Shown here piece after piece: positions 54,500 through 63,882 of a stretch of 64,000 nt of DNA (position 1 is its first letter; each line of letters opens with the position of its first letter). Position numbers and translations under genes: made by a program. Below the pieces are notes generated by a model that searched no databases, was not told the DNA's origin, and worked only from the letters and a program-made list of their open reading frames with translations. Origin of the DNA: Allobosea sp. LC85 (GTDB lineage Bacteria; Pseudomonadota; Alphaproteobacteria; Rhizobiales; Beijerinckiaceae). Where the stretch lies: the NCBI RefSeq assembly GCF_000735605.1, contig NZ_JPKG01000020.1:36621-100620 (forward strand), written 5' to 3'.

Positions 54500-54973
54500 G
54501 TGACGACCTTCAAGACCCATTCCGCCGGCTATCTCGCCAACCACATGGCGCGGCTTTTCGCCAAGGCACTGGCCGATGCCATCCGGCCGCTCGGGCTTGC
54601 GCCCGCACAGTTCATGGTCCTGCTCGAACTCTGGCGTGAAGACGGCGTGACCCAGAAGCATCTGGTCGAACGGCTGGATGTCGAGCAGGCGACGATGGCC
54701 AGCACGCTTGCGCGCATGGAGCGGGACGGTCTGATCGAACGCAGGCCCGATGCGGTCGATGCCCGCGCCCGCATCATTCATCTCACAGCGCGGGCCCGGG
54801 AACTGGAGGAGGCTGCCATTGCGGAGGCACGGCAGGTCAACCGGCGGGCGCTGGCCGGCTTCCCGGAGGACGAGGCGGAGCGTCTGCTCGCCGGCATGCG
54901 GCGCATCATTTCCTCACTCTCCGGCGAACCCGCCCAGCCCGATCTGCCGGTCAGGCCCAATCTGATGGATTAG
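54500..54973 (+). CDS. MarR-family transcriptional regulator
   Basis: This 157-residue winged-helix regulator has the recognition helix in VEQATMASTLARMERDGLIERRPD and the wing VDARARIIHLTARARELE. The start is GTG 54500 with AAGGGG about 8 bp upstream. It is divergent from the DUF1772-like membrane gene, with an almost complete palindrome in the shared promoter. It probably represses itself and that gene until a ligand binds. Confidence 0.92.
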   Translation: MTTFKTHSAGYLANHMARLFAKALADAIRPLGLAPAQFMVLLELWREDGVTQKHLVERLDVEQATMASTLARMERDGLIERRPDAVDARARIIHLTARARELEEAAIAEARQVNRRALAGFPEDEAERLLAGMRRIISSLSGEPAQPDLPVRPNLMD

Positions 54974-55509
54974 GCGAGCGACTTGAAGAAAAAGGTCGAG
55001 CCGCAATCGCTGCCATCGGGCATCAGCGCATAGCGCGGAATCGTACCGATCTCGGTCCAGCCCAGCCGATTGTAGAGCCGGCGCGCCGGGCCGGCTTCGT
55101 CAGTGTCGAGGCAGAGCAGCGTCCGTCCGGCCTTCAACGCCTCGGCCTCCGCTGCCAGCATCAGCGCTTCGCCGATGCCCTGCCGGCGTGCGGAGGAATG
55201 CACCAGCACTTTGGCGATATCGGCGCGGTGCGGCTGGTTCGGCTTGCCTGCGGGGTGAACCTGCGCGGTGCCGACCATCTCGTCGCCCTGCCGCGCGACC
55301 AGAAGCAGGATTTGTCCTGCTTCGACGCCGACAGCGACACCTGTCCAATAGGCCTCGAAATCGGACTCGGTGTTCTCCGCCATGAAACCGACCGAAGCAC
55401 CGCTCGCGACGGAATCCCGAAGGATGCCGGTGAGCGCGGGGATGGCCTTGCGCGCACCAGCGGCATCGAGACGCGTGATCGAGGGCGTTTCTACGAGATG
55501 CGTCGTCAT
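54970..55509 (-). CDS. GNAT-family N-acetyltransferase
   Basis: This 179-residue acetyl-CoA-dependent transferase has motif A VHSSARRQGIGEALMLAAE with the pyrophosphate loop R-x-x-G-I-G. A later GWTEIGTIPRYALMPDG is seen in GNATs near antibiotic-resistance acetyltransferases. Its start overlaps the stop of the XRE-cupin regulator by ATGA, so it is the second gene of a two-gene operon. The acceptor substrate is unknown. Confidence 0.88.
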   Translation of the reverse strand: MTTHLVETPSITRLDAAGARKAIPALTGILRDSVASGASVGFMAENTESDFEAYWTGVAVGVEAGQILLLVARQGDEMVGTAQVHPAGKPNQPHRADIAKVLVHSSARRQGIGEALMLAAEAEALKAGRTLLCLDTDEAGPARRLYNRLGWTEIGTIPRYALMPDGSDCGSTFFFKSLA

Positions 55510-56105
55510 CGTGACTTTTCCTGGGATAGGCCGTCTGCCGTCATCAGCACGACGGCATAGCGGGCCGGCTCCGGGCCGGGATTGTGATAGGTGATCGGCC
55601 CGTCGAGCAGCATGTGGATGCAGTCGCCGGTCCGCAGCTGATGGCTCCCGCCGGCAAAGCTGAGCTCGAGCTCTCCGGCGAGCAGCCAGACCTGCTGGTC
55701 GAGGCGGTGCAGCATGCGCGGTCCATCGAGCAGCACGCGTGCTCCAGGTGGCAGCGTCACGTCGACGATTTCGACCGGCGAGCCGGTGCCCGGCGGCGAG
55801 ACATTGCGCCGCACATAGCCGCTGCCGGGGTCGGGCCAGACCGGCTGATCGGCCAGGCGCGCGACCGGGCCGGCATGGCGCTCCTCATGGAACAGCGACG
55901 ACAAGGTCACGCCGAGCCCGGCCGTCAGCCGGTCGAGCAAGGCCGCGGTCGGGCTCGATTCGCCCCGTTCGATTCGCGAGATCATCGCGCGGCTGACGCC
56001 GGTGCGCTCGGCTAGCACGTCGAGCGTCAGATCGCGCCGTTGGCGCGCTGACTTCAGGCGCGTCGCGAGGCGCTTGTCGATGTCTCTCTCGGGAGGATGT
56101 TCCAT
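55506..56105 (-). CDS. XRE-family regulator with C-terminal cupin domain
   Basis: This 199-residue regulator has an N-terminal helix-turn-helix (RLKSARQRRDLTLDVLAERTGVSRAMISRIERGESSPT) and a C-terminal cupin sensing domain (about residues 110-190, ending GDCIHMLLDGPITYHNPG). Such proteins control small-molecule metabolism genes. It lies upstream of and overlaps the GNAT gene, which is its likely target. No ribosome-binding site precedes the ATG. TAGTAGA direct repeats lie within 30 bp of it. Confidence 0.9.
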   Translation of the reverse strand: MEHPPERDIDKRLATRLKSARQRRDLTLDVLAERTGVSRAMISRIERGESSPTAALLDRLTAGLGVTLSSLFHEERHAGPVARLADQPVWPDPGSGYVRRNVSPPGTGSPVEIVDVTLPPGARVLLDGPRMLHRLDQQVWLLAGELELSFAGGSHQLRTGDCIHMLLDGPITYHNPGPEPARYAVVLMTADGLSQEKSR

Positions 56106-56107
56106 GT

Positions 56108-56135
56108 TAGTAGAGAAAATCTAATATAGTAGAAT
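56108..56135. promoter_or_regulatory. TAGTAGA direct repeats upstream of the XRE-cupin gene
   Basis: Two TAGTAGA copies about 19 bp apart lie in an AT-rich patch directly before the regulator start. A TTGACA box lies beyond them on the minus strand. They are a candidate autoregulatory site. Confidence 0.35.
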
Positions 56136-56219
56136 GTCAAGCGCCTGTCGTGCTGTAGAGAAGCAAGGCGCCTGCCACAAACCCTTGGCCCCGTGCGGCT
56201 TCACTGCTATTGCGCGCCC

Positions 56220-58025
56220 ATGAGCACGCGCAGTTTCGACAACATCCGCAATTTCTCGATTGTGGCCCATATCGACCACGGCAAGTCGACCCTTGCCGAC
56301 CGGCTGATCCAGCAGACCGGCACGGTCGCGGCCCGCGACATGAGCGAGCAGATCCTCGACTCGATGGATATCGAGAAGGAGCGCGGCATCACCATCAAAG
56401 CGCAGACCGTCCGGCTCGATTACCGTGCCCAAGACGGCAAGGATTACATCCTCAACCTGATGGACACGCCCGGCCATGTCGACTTCGCCTATGAGGTGTC
56501 GCGCTCTCTGGCTGCCTGCGAAGGCTCGCTGCTGGTCGTCGACGCCTCCCAGGGCGTCGAGGCGCAGACACTCGCCAACGTCTATCAGGCGCTCGACGCC
56601 AACCACGAGATCGTCACGGTCCTCAACAAGATCGACCTGCCGGCAGCCGAGCCCGAGCGCATCAAGCAGCAGATCGAGGACGTGATCGGGCTCGATGCCT
56701 CGGAAGCCGTGCCGATCTCGGCCAAGACCGGGCTCAACATCGAAGGCGTGCTGGAAGCGATCGTCCAAAAATTGCCGGCGCCGAAGGGGGATCTCGAAGC
56801 GCCGCTGAAGGCGCTGCTGGTCGATTCCTGGTACGATGCCTATCTCGGCGTCGTCGTGCTCGTGCGCATCATCGACGGCGTGCTCAAGAAGGGCATGACC
56901 ATCCGCATGATGCGGGCCAACGCTGCCTATGGCGTCGACCGTGTCGGCGTGTTCAAGCCGAAGATGCTGGAAGTGAAGGAACTCGGCCCTGGCGAGGTCG
57001 GCTTCTTCACCGCCTCGATCAAGGAAGTCGCCGACACCGCCGTCGGCGATACGATCACAGACGATCGCAAGCCGGTCGCCGAGCCGCTGCCAGGCTTCAA
57101 GCCGGTGCAGCCAGTGGTGTTCTGCGGCATTTTCCCGGTCGATGCCGCCGATTTCGAAGTGCTGCGCTCGGCGATGTCGAAGCTGCGCCTGAACGATGCC
57201 TCGTTCTCCTACGAGATGGAGACCTCGGCGGCGCTTGGCTTCGGCTTCCGCTGCGGCTTCCTCGGGCTGCTGCATCTCGAGATCATCCAGGAGCGGCTCG
57301 AGCGCGAATTCAACCTCAACCTGATCTCGACCGCGCCGTCCGTGGTCTATCATCTCAGGCTGCGGGACGGGACGACGCTCGAGCTCCACAACCCGGCGGA
57401 CATGCCGGATGTGATGAAGATCGAGGCGATCGAGGAGCCCTGGATCCGCGCCACCATCTTCACGCCGGACGAGTATCTCGGCTCCGTGCTGAAGCTCTGC
57501 CAGGACCGGCGCGGCCTGCAGATCGACCTGAGCTATGTCGGCTCGCGGGCCAAGGTCGTCTATGACCTGCCCCTGAACGAGGTGGTGTTCGACTTCTATG
57601 ATCGCTTGAAATCGATCTCGAAGGGCTATGCCTCCTTCGATTACGCCATCACCGACTATCGCGAGGGCGATCTCGTGCGCATGTCGATCCTGGTCAATGC
57701 CGAACCGGTGGATGCGCTCTCGATGCTGGTCCACCGCACGCGCGCGGAGGCCCGCGGCCGCGCCATGTGCGAGAAGCTCAAGGAGCTGATCCCGCCGCAC
57801 ATGTTCCAGATTCCGATCCAGGCTGCAATCGGCGGCAAGATCATCGCCCGCGAGACCATCCGGGCGCTGCGCAAGGACGTGACTGCCAAGTGCTATGGCG
57901 GCGACGCCACCCGCAAGCGCAAGCTTCTGGAGAAGCAGAAGGAAGGCAAGAAGAAGATGCGGCAGTTCGGCAAGGTCGAAATCCCGCAGGAAGCCTTCAT
58001 CGCCGCGCTGAAGATGGACAGCTGA
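56220..58025 (+). CDS. lepA: Elongation factor 4
   Basis: This 601-residue translational GTPase back-translocates ribosomes under stress. It has the G1 motif [10 protein letters not shown]3 DTPGHVDF and G4 NKIDL, and the LepA-specific C-terminal domain ([21 protein letters not shown]). The ATG at 56220 gives the family N-terminus; the extra nine residues upstream were rejected. It is full length and intact. Confidence 0.97.
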   Translation: MSTRSFDNIRNFSIVAHIDHGKSTLADRLIQQTGTVAARDMSEQILDSMDIEKERGITIKAQTVRLDYRAQDGKDYILNLMDTPGHVDFAYEVSRSLAACEGSLLVVDASQGVEAQTLANVYQALDANHEIVTVLNKIDLPAAEPERIKQQIEDVIGLDASEAVPISAKTGLNIEGVLEAIVQKLPAPKGDLEAPLKALLVDSWYDAYLGVVVLVRIIDGVLKKGMTIRMMRANAAYGVDRVGVFKPKMLEVKELGPGEVGFFTASIKEVADTAVGDTITDDRKPVAEPLPGFKPVQPVVFCGIFPVDAADFEVLRSAMSKLRLNDASFSYEMETSAALGFGFRCGFLGLLHLEIIQERLEREFNLNLISTAPSVVYHLRLRDGTTLELHNPADMPDVMKIEAIEEPWIRATIFTPDEYLGSVLKLCQDRRGLQIDLSYVGSRAKVVYDLPLNEVVFDFYDRLKSISKGYASFDYAITDYREGDLVRMSILVNAEPVDALSMLVHRTRAEARGRAMCEKLKELIPPHMFQIPIQAAIGGKIIARETIRALRKDVTAKCYGGDATRKRKLLEKQKEGKKKMRQFGKVEIPQEAFIAALKMDS

Positions 58026-58046
58026 GCAACCCGCGGTAGGCGACCG

Positions 58047-59024
58047 CTAATCGAAGGCAACATCAAAGATCATAGGGCGGTGGTCGGAGCCATATCCGCT
58101 CCGCCCATATGACGCCGCAGCCGACTTTACGTCAGGCGTTGCGAGCAGGTTGTCCAGTAGGACCAGCGGCGCGAACTTGTGTGAGGGCCAGGTGGCGCCG
58201 AAGGTCGCATGACGTCGGAGCTCCGTTTCCGCGATCAATCGGTTGAGTTTCCACGAAAACGGCGTGAGATTGAAATCGCCCACCAGTATCTGCGTGCCAG
58301 TTACATTGCGGAAGCGCTCGCCCAGAAACCGTGCCTGCGAAACCTGCCAGTCTGGCTGGAACGGATAGGCAAGGTGCAATCCTGTCACAGTAAACGCCTT
58401 CCCACGAGCTGAGCTGAAGGTGGCCCAGATAAGGGGTGGTTCATGCCGTGTTCGGTCCGAGTATCCGGCCTTGAGACTTGGAGTTTTGGACAGCAGAACC
58501 AGCCCGCAGTTCCGGCGAGCGCAGGACGTCACCGACGGGTAAATCGTCAGCAGGGCAGGAACCAGTTGGGCTTCCAAGCGTGCGTCGACTTCTTGCAGGA
58601 CAACGATATCGGCACCGGACTGCTTGATGAAGTCCAGGACGCCTTCGAGGTCCTTGTTGCCGACCCAAACATTGAACGTTGCAATCCGAAGAGACGCTTG
58701 AGGCGCTGAACTGGGCAAGTATGCGAGTGGCGCCGCCGCCAGAACCATATTGATACCGGCGATAATGGCGACCGGAACCGTTAGGGATCGAATCCGCGCG
58801 AACCACGCCACGATGAAGAGGCCACCGGTGGACAACAGAATGGGAAGCCGGAAGTGGTTGATGATGTCGAGATAGGGATAGAAGGGAGCTGCAAGACCCA
58901 GCGCGGTTGCCGCAAAGATGATTAAAGCGCCCAGGATCAGGATTGCGGCAATTGCCAACTTTCCGGAATTTCTGACACGGCTGTCACTACGGTCGGCAAC
59001 GGACGCGCTGATCTCAGCTTCCAT
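58047..59024 (-). CDS. Endonuclease/exonuclease/phosphatase-family membrane-anchored protein
   Basis: This 325-residue protein has three N-terminal membrane helices (about residues 17-105). A DNase I-like EEP domain follows, with IATFNVWVGN, VLQEVDA (catalytic Glu), LVGDFNLTP and a final GSDHRPMIFD (catalytic Asp-His). The catalytic domain should face the periplasm. The substrate may be a phosphodiester lipid or nucleic acid. It is a single gene, convergent with lepA. Confidence 0.87.
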   Translation of the reverse strand: MEAEISASVADRSDSRVRNSGKLAIAAILILGALIIFAATALGLAAPFYPYLDIINHFRLPILLSTGGLFIVAWFARIRSLTVPVAIIAGINMVLAAAPLAYLPSSAPQASLRIATFNVWVGNKDLEGVLDFIKQSGADIVVLQEVDARLEAQLVPALLTIYPSVTSCARRNCGLVLLSKTPSLKAGYSDRTRHEPPLIWATFSSARGKAFTVTGLHLAYPFQPDWQVSQARFLGERFRNVTGTQILVGDFNLTPFSWKLNRLIAETELRRHATFGATWPSHKFAPLVLLDNLLATPDVKSAAASYGRSGYGSDHRPMIFDVAFD

Positions 59025-59098
59025 GTCAGGTCCCGAATGGCTGAATCGGATTAGGACCGATCAGGTGGCTATGGCGCTGGGCTGGAACAGTGCTTCCT

Positions 59099-60409
59099 TC
59101 ACGCGAGCGCGGCCTGCCGCGTTTCCGCATTGATCAGGAACGCCGCCGTGGCTGCAACCAGCAACAATGCTGCAAACAGGGCAATCGCGGTGGCAAAACT
59201 CTGCGCAATCACGAGCGCCACCGCCGATGGCGCGAGCAGGCCGCCGAGCCGCGCCATGGCGCCGGCAACCCCCATGCCCGTGCCGCGCAATTCGGTCGGG
59301 TAGAGTTCGGGAGTGAAGGCATAGAGCGCACCCCAGGTGCCGAGCAGTGCAAAGCTCATCAGCAGGATCGACGCGCCGATCACGGTTGTGCTGCCTGCGC
59401 CGACAAACAGGGCGCAGCCTGCCGCGCTGAGCAGCAGGAAGCCGATCAGGGTCGGTCGCCGACCCCATGTTTCGACGCCATAGGCGGCCAGCGCATAGCC
59501 AGGCACCTGCGCCAGCGCGACGATGACGAGGAATCCATAGCCACGGACGAAGCCGAAGCCCTCGCCTGCGAGCTTGGCCGGCATCCAGGTGAAGACGCCG
59601 TAATAGGACACCGAGACCAGGAACCAGATTCCGAGGATCAGCAGGGTGCGCCGACGCAGATCGGGCGCGAGCAGGCCGGAGGACCTTGTCGCCTGGGGCA
59701 GGATGATCGCCAAATCGGACGAGAGCTCGGCCTTCCCGTTGGCGCGCAGCATCTGGTTGAGCACGCGCTTGGCATCGTCACCTCGCCCTTCCTTCAGCAG
59801 GTACAGGGGTGATTCCGGGACCCAGAAGCGCAGCCAGATGCCGATCAGCGCGGGTAGCCCGGTCGCGGCAAAAATCCAGCGCCAGGCGTCAGCGATCCCG
59901 GCGATGCTTGCTGCCCACGCGGCCAGGGCTACCGCAATCGTGCCGACCGCCCAGAATCCTTCGAGCATGACCAGCCAACGCCCGCGGTTCTTTGGCGGCA
60001 GGAACTCCGCCATCATCGCATAATCGACGGGCAACGTGCCGCCGACCGCGACCCCGGTCAGGAAGCGCAGCGCGAGAAGGACTGCGAAGGACGGGGCGAA
60101 GACCGAAAGCAGCCCGAACACCGCATCGCAGGCAACCGTGATCAGGAGCACGCGGCGGCGGCCATAGCGGTCGGCCATGCGGCCAAACAGCGCGGCGCCG
60201 ATCAACATGCCGAGGAAGAACAGCGTTCCGGTCTGCAGGGCCTGCGGCACGCTGAGCCCGAAGGTCGCAGCGATCGAGCCGGCGGTGAAGCCGACCGCCA
60301 GCACCTGCATGGCATCGGCTGCCCAGACGAGACCGAAGATGCCGAGCAGCCGGCGCTGGAATGGGCCGGTGCCGGCGGTGGCCAGGACGCTCTCGACAGG
60401 AATGCTCAT
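59099..60409 (-). CDS. MFS transporter (aromatic acid/metabolite symporter type)
   Basis: This 436-residue 12-helix transporter has motif A GRMADRYGRRRVLLI. A second copy in the middle reads GVETWGRRPTLIG, and the segment PESPLYLLKEGR matches sugar/aromatic-acid porters of the SP/AAHS groups. It probably imports a small organic acid. No catabolic genes lie beside it, so the substrate is open. Confidence 0.86.
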   Translation of the reverse strand: MSIPVESVLATAGTGPFQRRLLGIFGLVWAADAMQVLAVGFTAGSIAATFGLSVPQALQTGTLFFLGMLIGAALFGRMADRYGRRRVLLITVACDAVFGLLSVFAPSFAVLLALRFLTGVAVGGTLPVDYAMMAEFLPPKNRGRWLVMLEGFWAVGTIAVALAAWAASIAGIADAWRWIFAATGLPALIGIWLRFWVPESPLYLLKEGRGDDAKRVLNQMLRANGKAELSSDLAIILPQATRSSGLLAPDLRRRTLLILGIWFLVSVSYYGVFTWMPAKLAGEGFGFVRGYGFLVIVALAQVPGYALAAYGVETWGRRPTLIGFLLLSAAGCALFVGAGSTTVIGASILLMSFALLGTWGALYAFTPELYPTELRGTGMGVAGAMARLGGLLAPSAVALVIAQSFATAIALFAALLLVAATAAFLINAETRQAALA

Positions 60410-60463
60410 GGCATGGCGAACTTTCTTCGAGGCGCCTTCGGGCCGTTCGTGGCGGATTCGGCG

Positions 60464-61078
60464 CTAGATCCGGACGCCGAGACCACGCAAGGCCGCGCGC
60501 AGGTCGATCGGTTCGACGAAATGCACGGCCTGCATGCCGACATGACGGGCGCCCTCAACGTTCTTGGCGCTGTCGTCGATGAAGATGCAGGAATCCGCGA
60601 CAAGGCCGTAGCGCTCCAGCAGCACGTGGTAGATCGCGGGGTCCGGCTTGATCAACCGCTCATGTGCCGAGACCACGACGCCATCGAAGGAGCCGAGGAA
60701 AGGGAAACGGGCGACGCTCTCGTCCCATTTCTCGCGTGAGAAATTGGTGATCGCATAGACCTTTTCACCCTTGGCCTTCAGGTCCGAGAGGATCGTGACG
60801 CTCTCCGCGATCTCGCCGGACACCGTCTCGTGCCAGCATTCGTCGAAGGCCTTGATCTCGCGCTCCCATTCCGGATGAGCCGAGACCAGTTCGGCGACGG
60901 CTTCCGCCCAGGGTCGGCCGCGATCCTGCTCGACGTTCCAGGCGGAGGTACAGACATTCTGCATGAACCAGTCCATGCGTGCTTCGTCAGGGATCAACTG
61001 GCGGTAGAGATGGCGTGGATCCCAACGGATCAGGACGTTGCCGACATCGAAAACGACGGTGGGGCTGGTCGAAGGCAT
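60464..61078 (-). CDS. HAD-superfamily hydrolase (YihX-like, HAD-IA)
   Basis: This 204-residue protein has motif I FDVGNVLIRWD, in which the second Asp of DxD is Gly as in the YihX group. Motif II is ITNFS, motif III Lys lies in LIKPDPAIY and motif IV is FIDDSAKNV. Such enzymes dephosphorylate sugar phosphates. Its start is about 118 bp from the divergent msrQ start. Confidence 0.87.
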   Translation of the reverse strand: MPSTSPTVVFDVGNVLIRWDPRHLYRQLIPDEARMDWFMQNVCTSAWNVEQDRGRPWAEAVAELVSAHPEWEREIKAFDECWHETVSGEIAESVTILSDLKAKGEKVYAITNFSREKWDESVARFPFLGSFDGVVVSAHERLIKPDPAIYHVLLERYGLVADSCIFIDDSAKNVEGARHVGMQAVHFVEPIDLRAALRGLGVRI

Positions 61079-61195
61079 AGCCGGTCCGTTCTGAATACGA
61101 GGTGGATCGCAGAAGGCTCACGTCCTTGTGTGCAGACGTGCGAGACAGAGGCAAGGCCTCTCGCGTATTCGGGACATGCGATGGTGGAGATCGGC

Positions 61196-62092
61196 ATGAA
61201 GGCATGGTTGCCATGGCTGGACCGGCAGGGGCGCTTCTCGGGGCTGCGCGCTGCAACGTTCGCGCTGCTGCTGGTGCCGGCGCTCTGGCTCGCCTTTGAT
61301 GCCTGGACCGGCCAGCTCGGCTCGAAGCCCTGGACGCGGGCGGTGCATGATAGCGGCACCTGGGCAATCAGGCTGTTGCTGGTCACGCTTGCCGTCACGC
61401 CGCTGCGCCGGATTCTCGACTGGAGCAAGCTCATCGGCATCCGCCGCATGCTGGGCCTCGCCGTGCTCGCCTATGCGCTCGCCCATCTCGCGCTTTACTG
61501 CATCGATCTCGGATTTGACGCCGGGCTGATCGTCTCCGAAATCGTCAAGCGCTTCTATCTCGTCGTCGGCATCACTGCGCTGACCGGGCTGGCCGCACTC
61601 GGTGTAACCTCGACGGACGGCATGATCCGCCGGCTGGGTTCCGCCCGCTGGCAACAGCTGCATAACCTCGTCTACGCCATCGCTGCGCTGGGGCTGCTGC
61701 ACTTTGCCCTGCAGGCGAAGATCGACGTCACCCAGCCCGCGCTGATGGCCGGGCTCTTCGGCCTGCTGATGCTTTACCGAGTGCTGCCGCGATTCGGAGT
61801 GACGCTCGATACGCCCCGGCTGGTCCTGACGGCGCTTGCAGCCGGCCTTCTGACCGCGCTCTGCGAAACGGCCTGGTATGCGTTGGCTACCGGTGCCTCT
61901 GCCTGGTTGGTGTTCCAGGCCAATGCCGATGTCGTCGTCTACGGTGATATCGACACCCTGAGGCCCGGGCATTGGGTCGCGCTGGCGGGGCTTCTCGTCG
62001 CCTTCGCTCATTACTGGCGCGCGCCTGAAACGCGACAGACGGACCGGCGTGCGCGCCGCAGGGAAGGGCTTTCCGCGCAAACGGGGGCCTGA
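61196..62092 (+). CDS. msrQ: Heme-binding membrane subunit of the MsrPQ methionine sulfoxide reductase system
   Basis: This 298-residue protein has six membrane helices and the ferric-reductase-like fold with conserved His residues for heme b (AYALAHLALYCIDLGFD, WQQLHNLVYAIAALGLLHFA). MsrQ passes electrons to the periplasmic molybdoenzyme MsrP, which repairs oxidised methionine. The ATG at 61196 follows GGAG at 6 bp. No msrP gene is adjacent, although the two usually form an operon. It is divergent from the HAD gene. Confidence 0.85.
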   Translation: MKAWLPWLDRQGRFSGLRAATFALLLVPALWLAFDAWTGQLGSKPWTRAVHDSGTWAIRLLLVTLAVTPLRRILDWSKLIGIRRMLGLAVLAYALAHLALYCIDLGFDAGLIVSEIVKRFYLVVGITALTGLAALGVTSTDGMIRRLGSARWQQLHNLVYAIAALGLLHFALQAKIDVTQPALMAGLFGLLMLYRVLPRFGVTLDTPRLVLTALAAGLLTALCETAWYALATGASAWLVFQANADVVVYGDIDTLRPGHWVALAGLLVAFAHYWRAPETRQTDRRARRREGLSAQTGA

Positions 62093-62151
62093 GAGCAGAT
62101 CATTCCAAACTGATGGTTGGCAGCCCGCGGGTGAGGCTCTAACCCTATGGC

Positions 62152-63882
62152 ATGCCTGACGACCCGAATGCCCAACCCACCGCCGACGTAGCCGCAGCCG
62201 ATGTTGCCGCGACGGGGGGCGGGGCGGTCGACGACGGTCTGTCTTCGCCTTTCGTGCCTCTGCGCCAGCCGATTTTCCGGGCTGTCTGGTTCGCGAGCCT
62301 TGCCTCCAATTTCGGCGGCATGATCCAGTCGGTCGGCGCGGCGTGGCTGATGACCTCGATCGCCAGTTCCGCCGACATGGTTGCGCTGGTTCAGGCTTCG
62401 ACGACCTTGCCGATCATGATGTTCTCGCTGGCGGCCGGAGCGATCTCCGACAATTTCGACCGGCGCAAGATCATGCTGACGGCGCAGGGCTTCATGTTCA
62501 CAGTCTCCGTCGCGCTCGCCGTTTCAGCCTGGTTCGGTGTGATCACGCCCTGGCTGCTGCTCAGCCTGACCTTTCTGCTCGGCTGCGGCACGGCCTTGAA
62601 CGGACCGGCCTGGCAATCCTCGGTTGGCGAGATGGTGCCGCGTCGCGACCTGCCGGCCGCGATCACGCTGAACAGCGTCGGGTTCAACATCGCCCGCAGC
62701 GTCGGTCCTGCGCTGGGCGGCTTCATCGTCGCTGCCGCAGGCGTCGTCGCCTCCTTCACGGTGAATGCGCTGAGCTATGTCGGGCTCGTCACCGTGCTGG
62801 CGCGCTGGAACCCGCCAAAGATCGAGCGCGTGCTGCCACGCGAAACGCTCGGCATCGCGATGAGCGCCGGCATCCGCTATGTCGCGATGTCGCCAAATAT
62901 CCGCTCGGTGCTGCTGCGCGGTGCGGCCTTCGGATTCGGTGCCATCGCGGTTCAGGCGCTGCTGCCGCTGGTGGCGCGCGATCTCGTCAAGGGTGGGCCC
63001 CTGACCTTCGGCCTGCTGCTCGGCGCTTTCGGAGCAGGAGCGGTCGGCGGCGCTCTGCTGAGCGCGCGGGTGCGCCGCACGCTCACGACGGAGACGCTGG
63101 TGCGCGCCTCCTTTGCCGCCTTCGCGGCGGCGGTCATCCTTGCGGGGCTGAGCGTCTATACCGTGACGACGATGGCCGCCCTGCTCGTCGCCGGAGCGAG
63201 CTGGGTCCTGGCACTCTCGACCTTCAACGCGACCGTGCAGCTCTCGGCACCGCGCTGGGTCGTCGGTCGGGCGCTTGCGCTCTATCAGATGGCGACCTTC
63301 GGTGGGATGGCCTTCGGCAGCTGGGTCTGGGGCTCTATCGCCCTGCATTTCGGCACCGACCGCGCCCTGTACTGTGCAGGGGCGGTTCTGCTTGCCGGAG
63401 CAGCGCTTGGCCTGCGCTATGCGCTGCCGCCGCTCGAGCAGCTCAATCTCGACCCGCTCAGCCGCTGGCAGGTTCCGAAGGTGGCGGTCGATATCGAGCC
63501 GCGCAGCGGTCCGATCATCGTCACCATCGAGTACATCATTCGCGAGGAGGATATCGTCCCCTTCCTCAATGTGATGGCGGAGCGCCGCCGCATCCGCCGC
63601 CGCGACGGTGCAAGGCATTGGACACTGCTGCGCGATCTGACCGATCCGCGTCTCTGGATCGAGCGTTACGACAGCCCGACCTGGGTCGAATATATCCGCC
63701 AGAACCAGCGCGTCACCCAGGCCGATGCCATGATCGGTGATCGTGTACGGGCCCTGCATCAGGGGCCGAACCCGCCCGTGGTGCACCGCGTCATCGAACG
63801 GCAGACCGGCTCTCTACCCTTCGTCCAGCCACAACCGGTGCAGGATGCGGCGACCCCCACGACTGATCCCCGGATCAGCTAG
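62152..63882 (+). CDS. MFS transporter with C-terminal monooxygenase-like domain (PF05977-type)
   Basis: This 576-residue protein has a 12-helix MFS core (residues about 30-430) with loop motif ISDNFDRRKIML. A soluble C-terminal domain of about 120 residues starts at DIEPRSGPIIVTIEYIIREED. That domain resembles the antibiotic-biosynthesis-monooxygenase-like tail typical of this family. The family is related to EntS exporters, so efflux of a siderophore or drug is possible. The N-terminus carries a flexible Ala/Asp-rich 25-residue extension. No strong ribosome-binding site precedes the ATG. Confidence 0.85.
   Translation: MPDDPNAQPTADVAAADVAATGGGAVDDGLSSPFVPLRQPIFRAVWFASLASNFGGMIQSVGAAWLMTSIASSADMVALVQASTTLPIMMFSLAAGAISDNFDRRKIMLTAQGFMFTVSVALAVSAWFGVITPWLLLSLTFLLGCGTALNGPAWQSSVGEMVPRRDLPAAITLNSVGFNIARSVGPALGGFIVAAAGVVASFTVNALSYVGLVTVLARWNPPKIERVLPRETLGIAMSAGIRYVAMSPNIRSVLLRGAAFGFGAIAVQALLPLVARDLVKGGPLTFGLLLGAFGAGAVGGALLSARVRRTLTTETLVRASFAAFAAAVILAGLSVYTVTTMAALLVAGASWVLALSTFNATVQLSAPRWVVGRALALYQMATFGGMAFGSWVWGSIALHFGTDRALYCAGAVLLAGAALGLRYALPPLEQLNLDPLSRWQVPKVAVDIEPRSGPIIVTIEYIIREEDIVPFLNVMAERRRIRRRDGARHWTLLRDLTDPRLWIERYDSPTWVEYIRQNQRVTQADAMIGDRVRALHQGPNPPVVHRVIERQTGSLPFVQPQPVQDAATPTTDPRIS
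63863..63878 (+). terminator. Small hairpin at the end of the MFS gene
   Basis: CTGATC/GATCAG with a CCCG loop ends just before the stop codon. CCTTTTT occurs about 16 bp further on. It is a weak terminator candidate. The remaining 118 bp to the window edge show no recognisable gene. Confidence 0.3.

Noticed and set aside
56121..57800. 559-codon open frame antisense to lepA
   Set aside because: lepA is certain, and the reverse frame is a by-product of GC-rich codon use. It has low-complexity His/Arg/Asp composition and no family motif.
62343..63740. 465-codon alternative frame inside the last MFS gene
   Set aside because: It lacks membrane helices or motifs, while the overlapping frame is a complete transporter.
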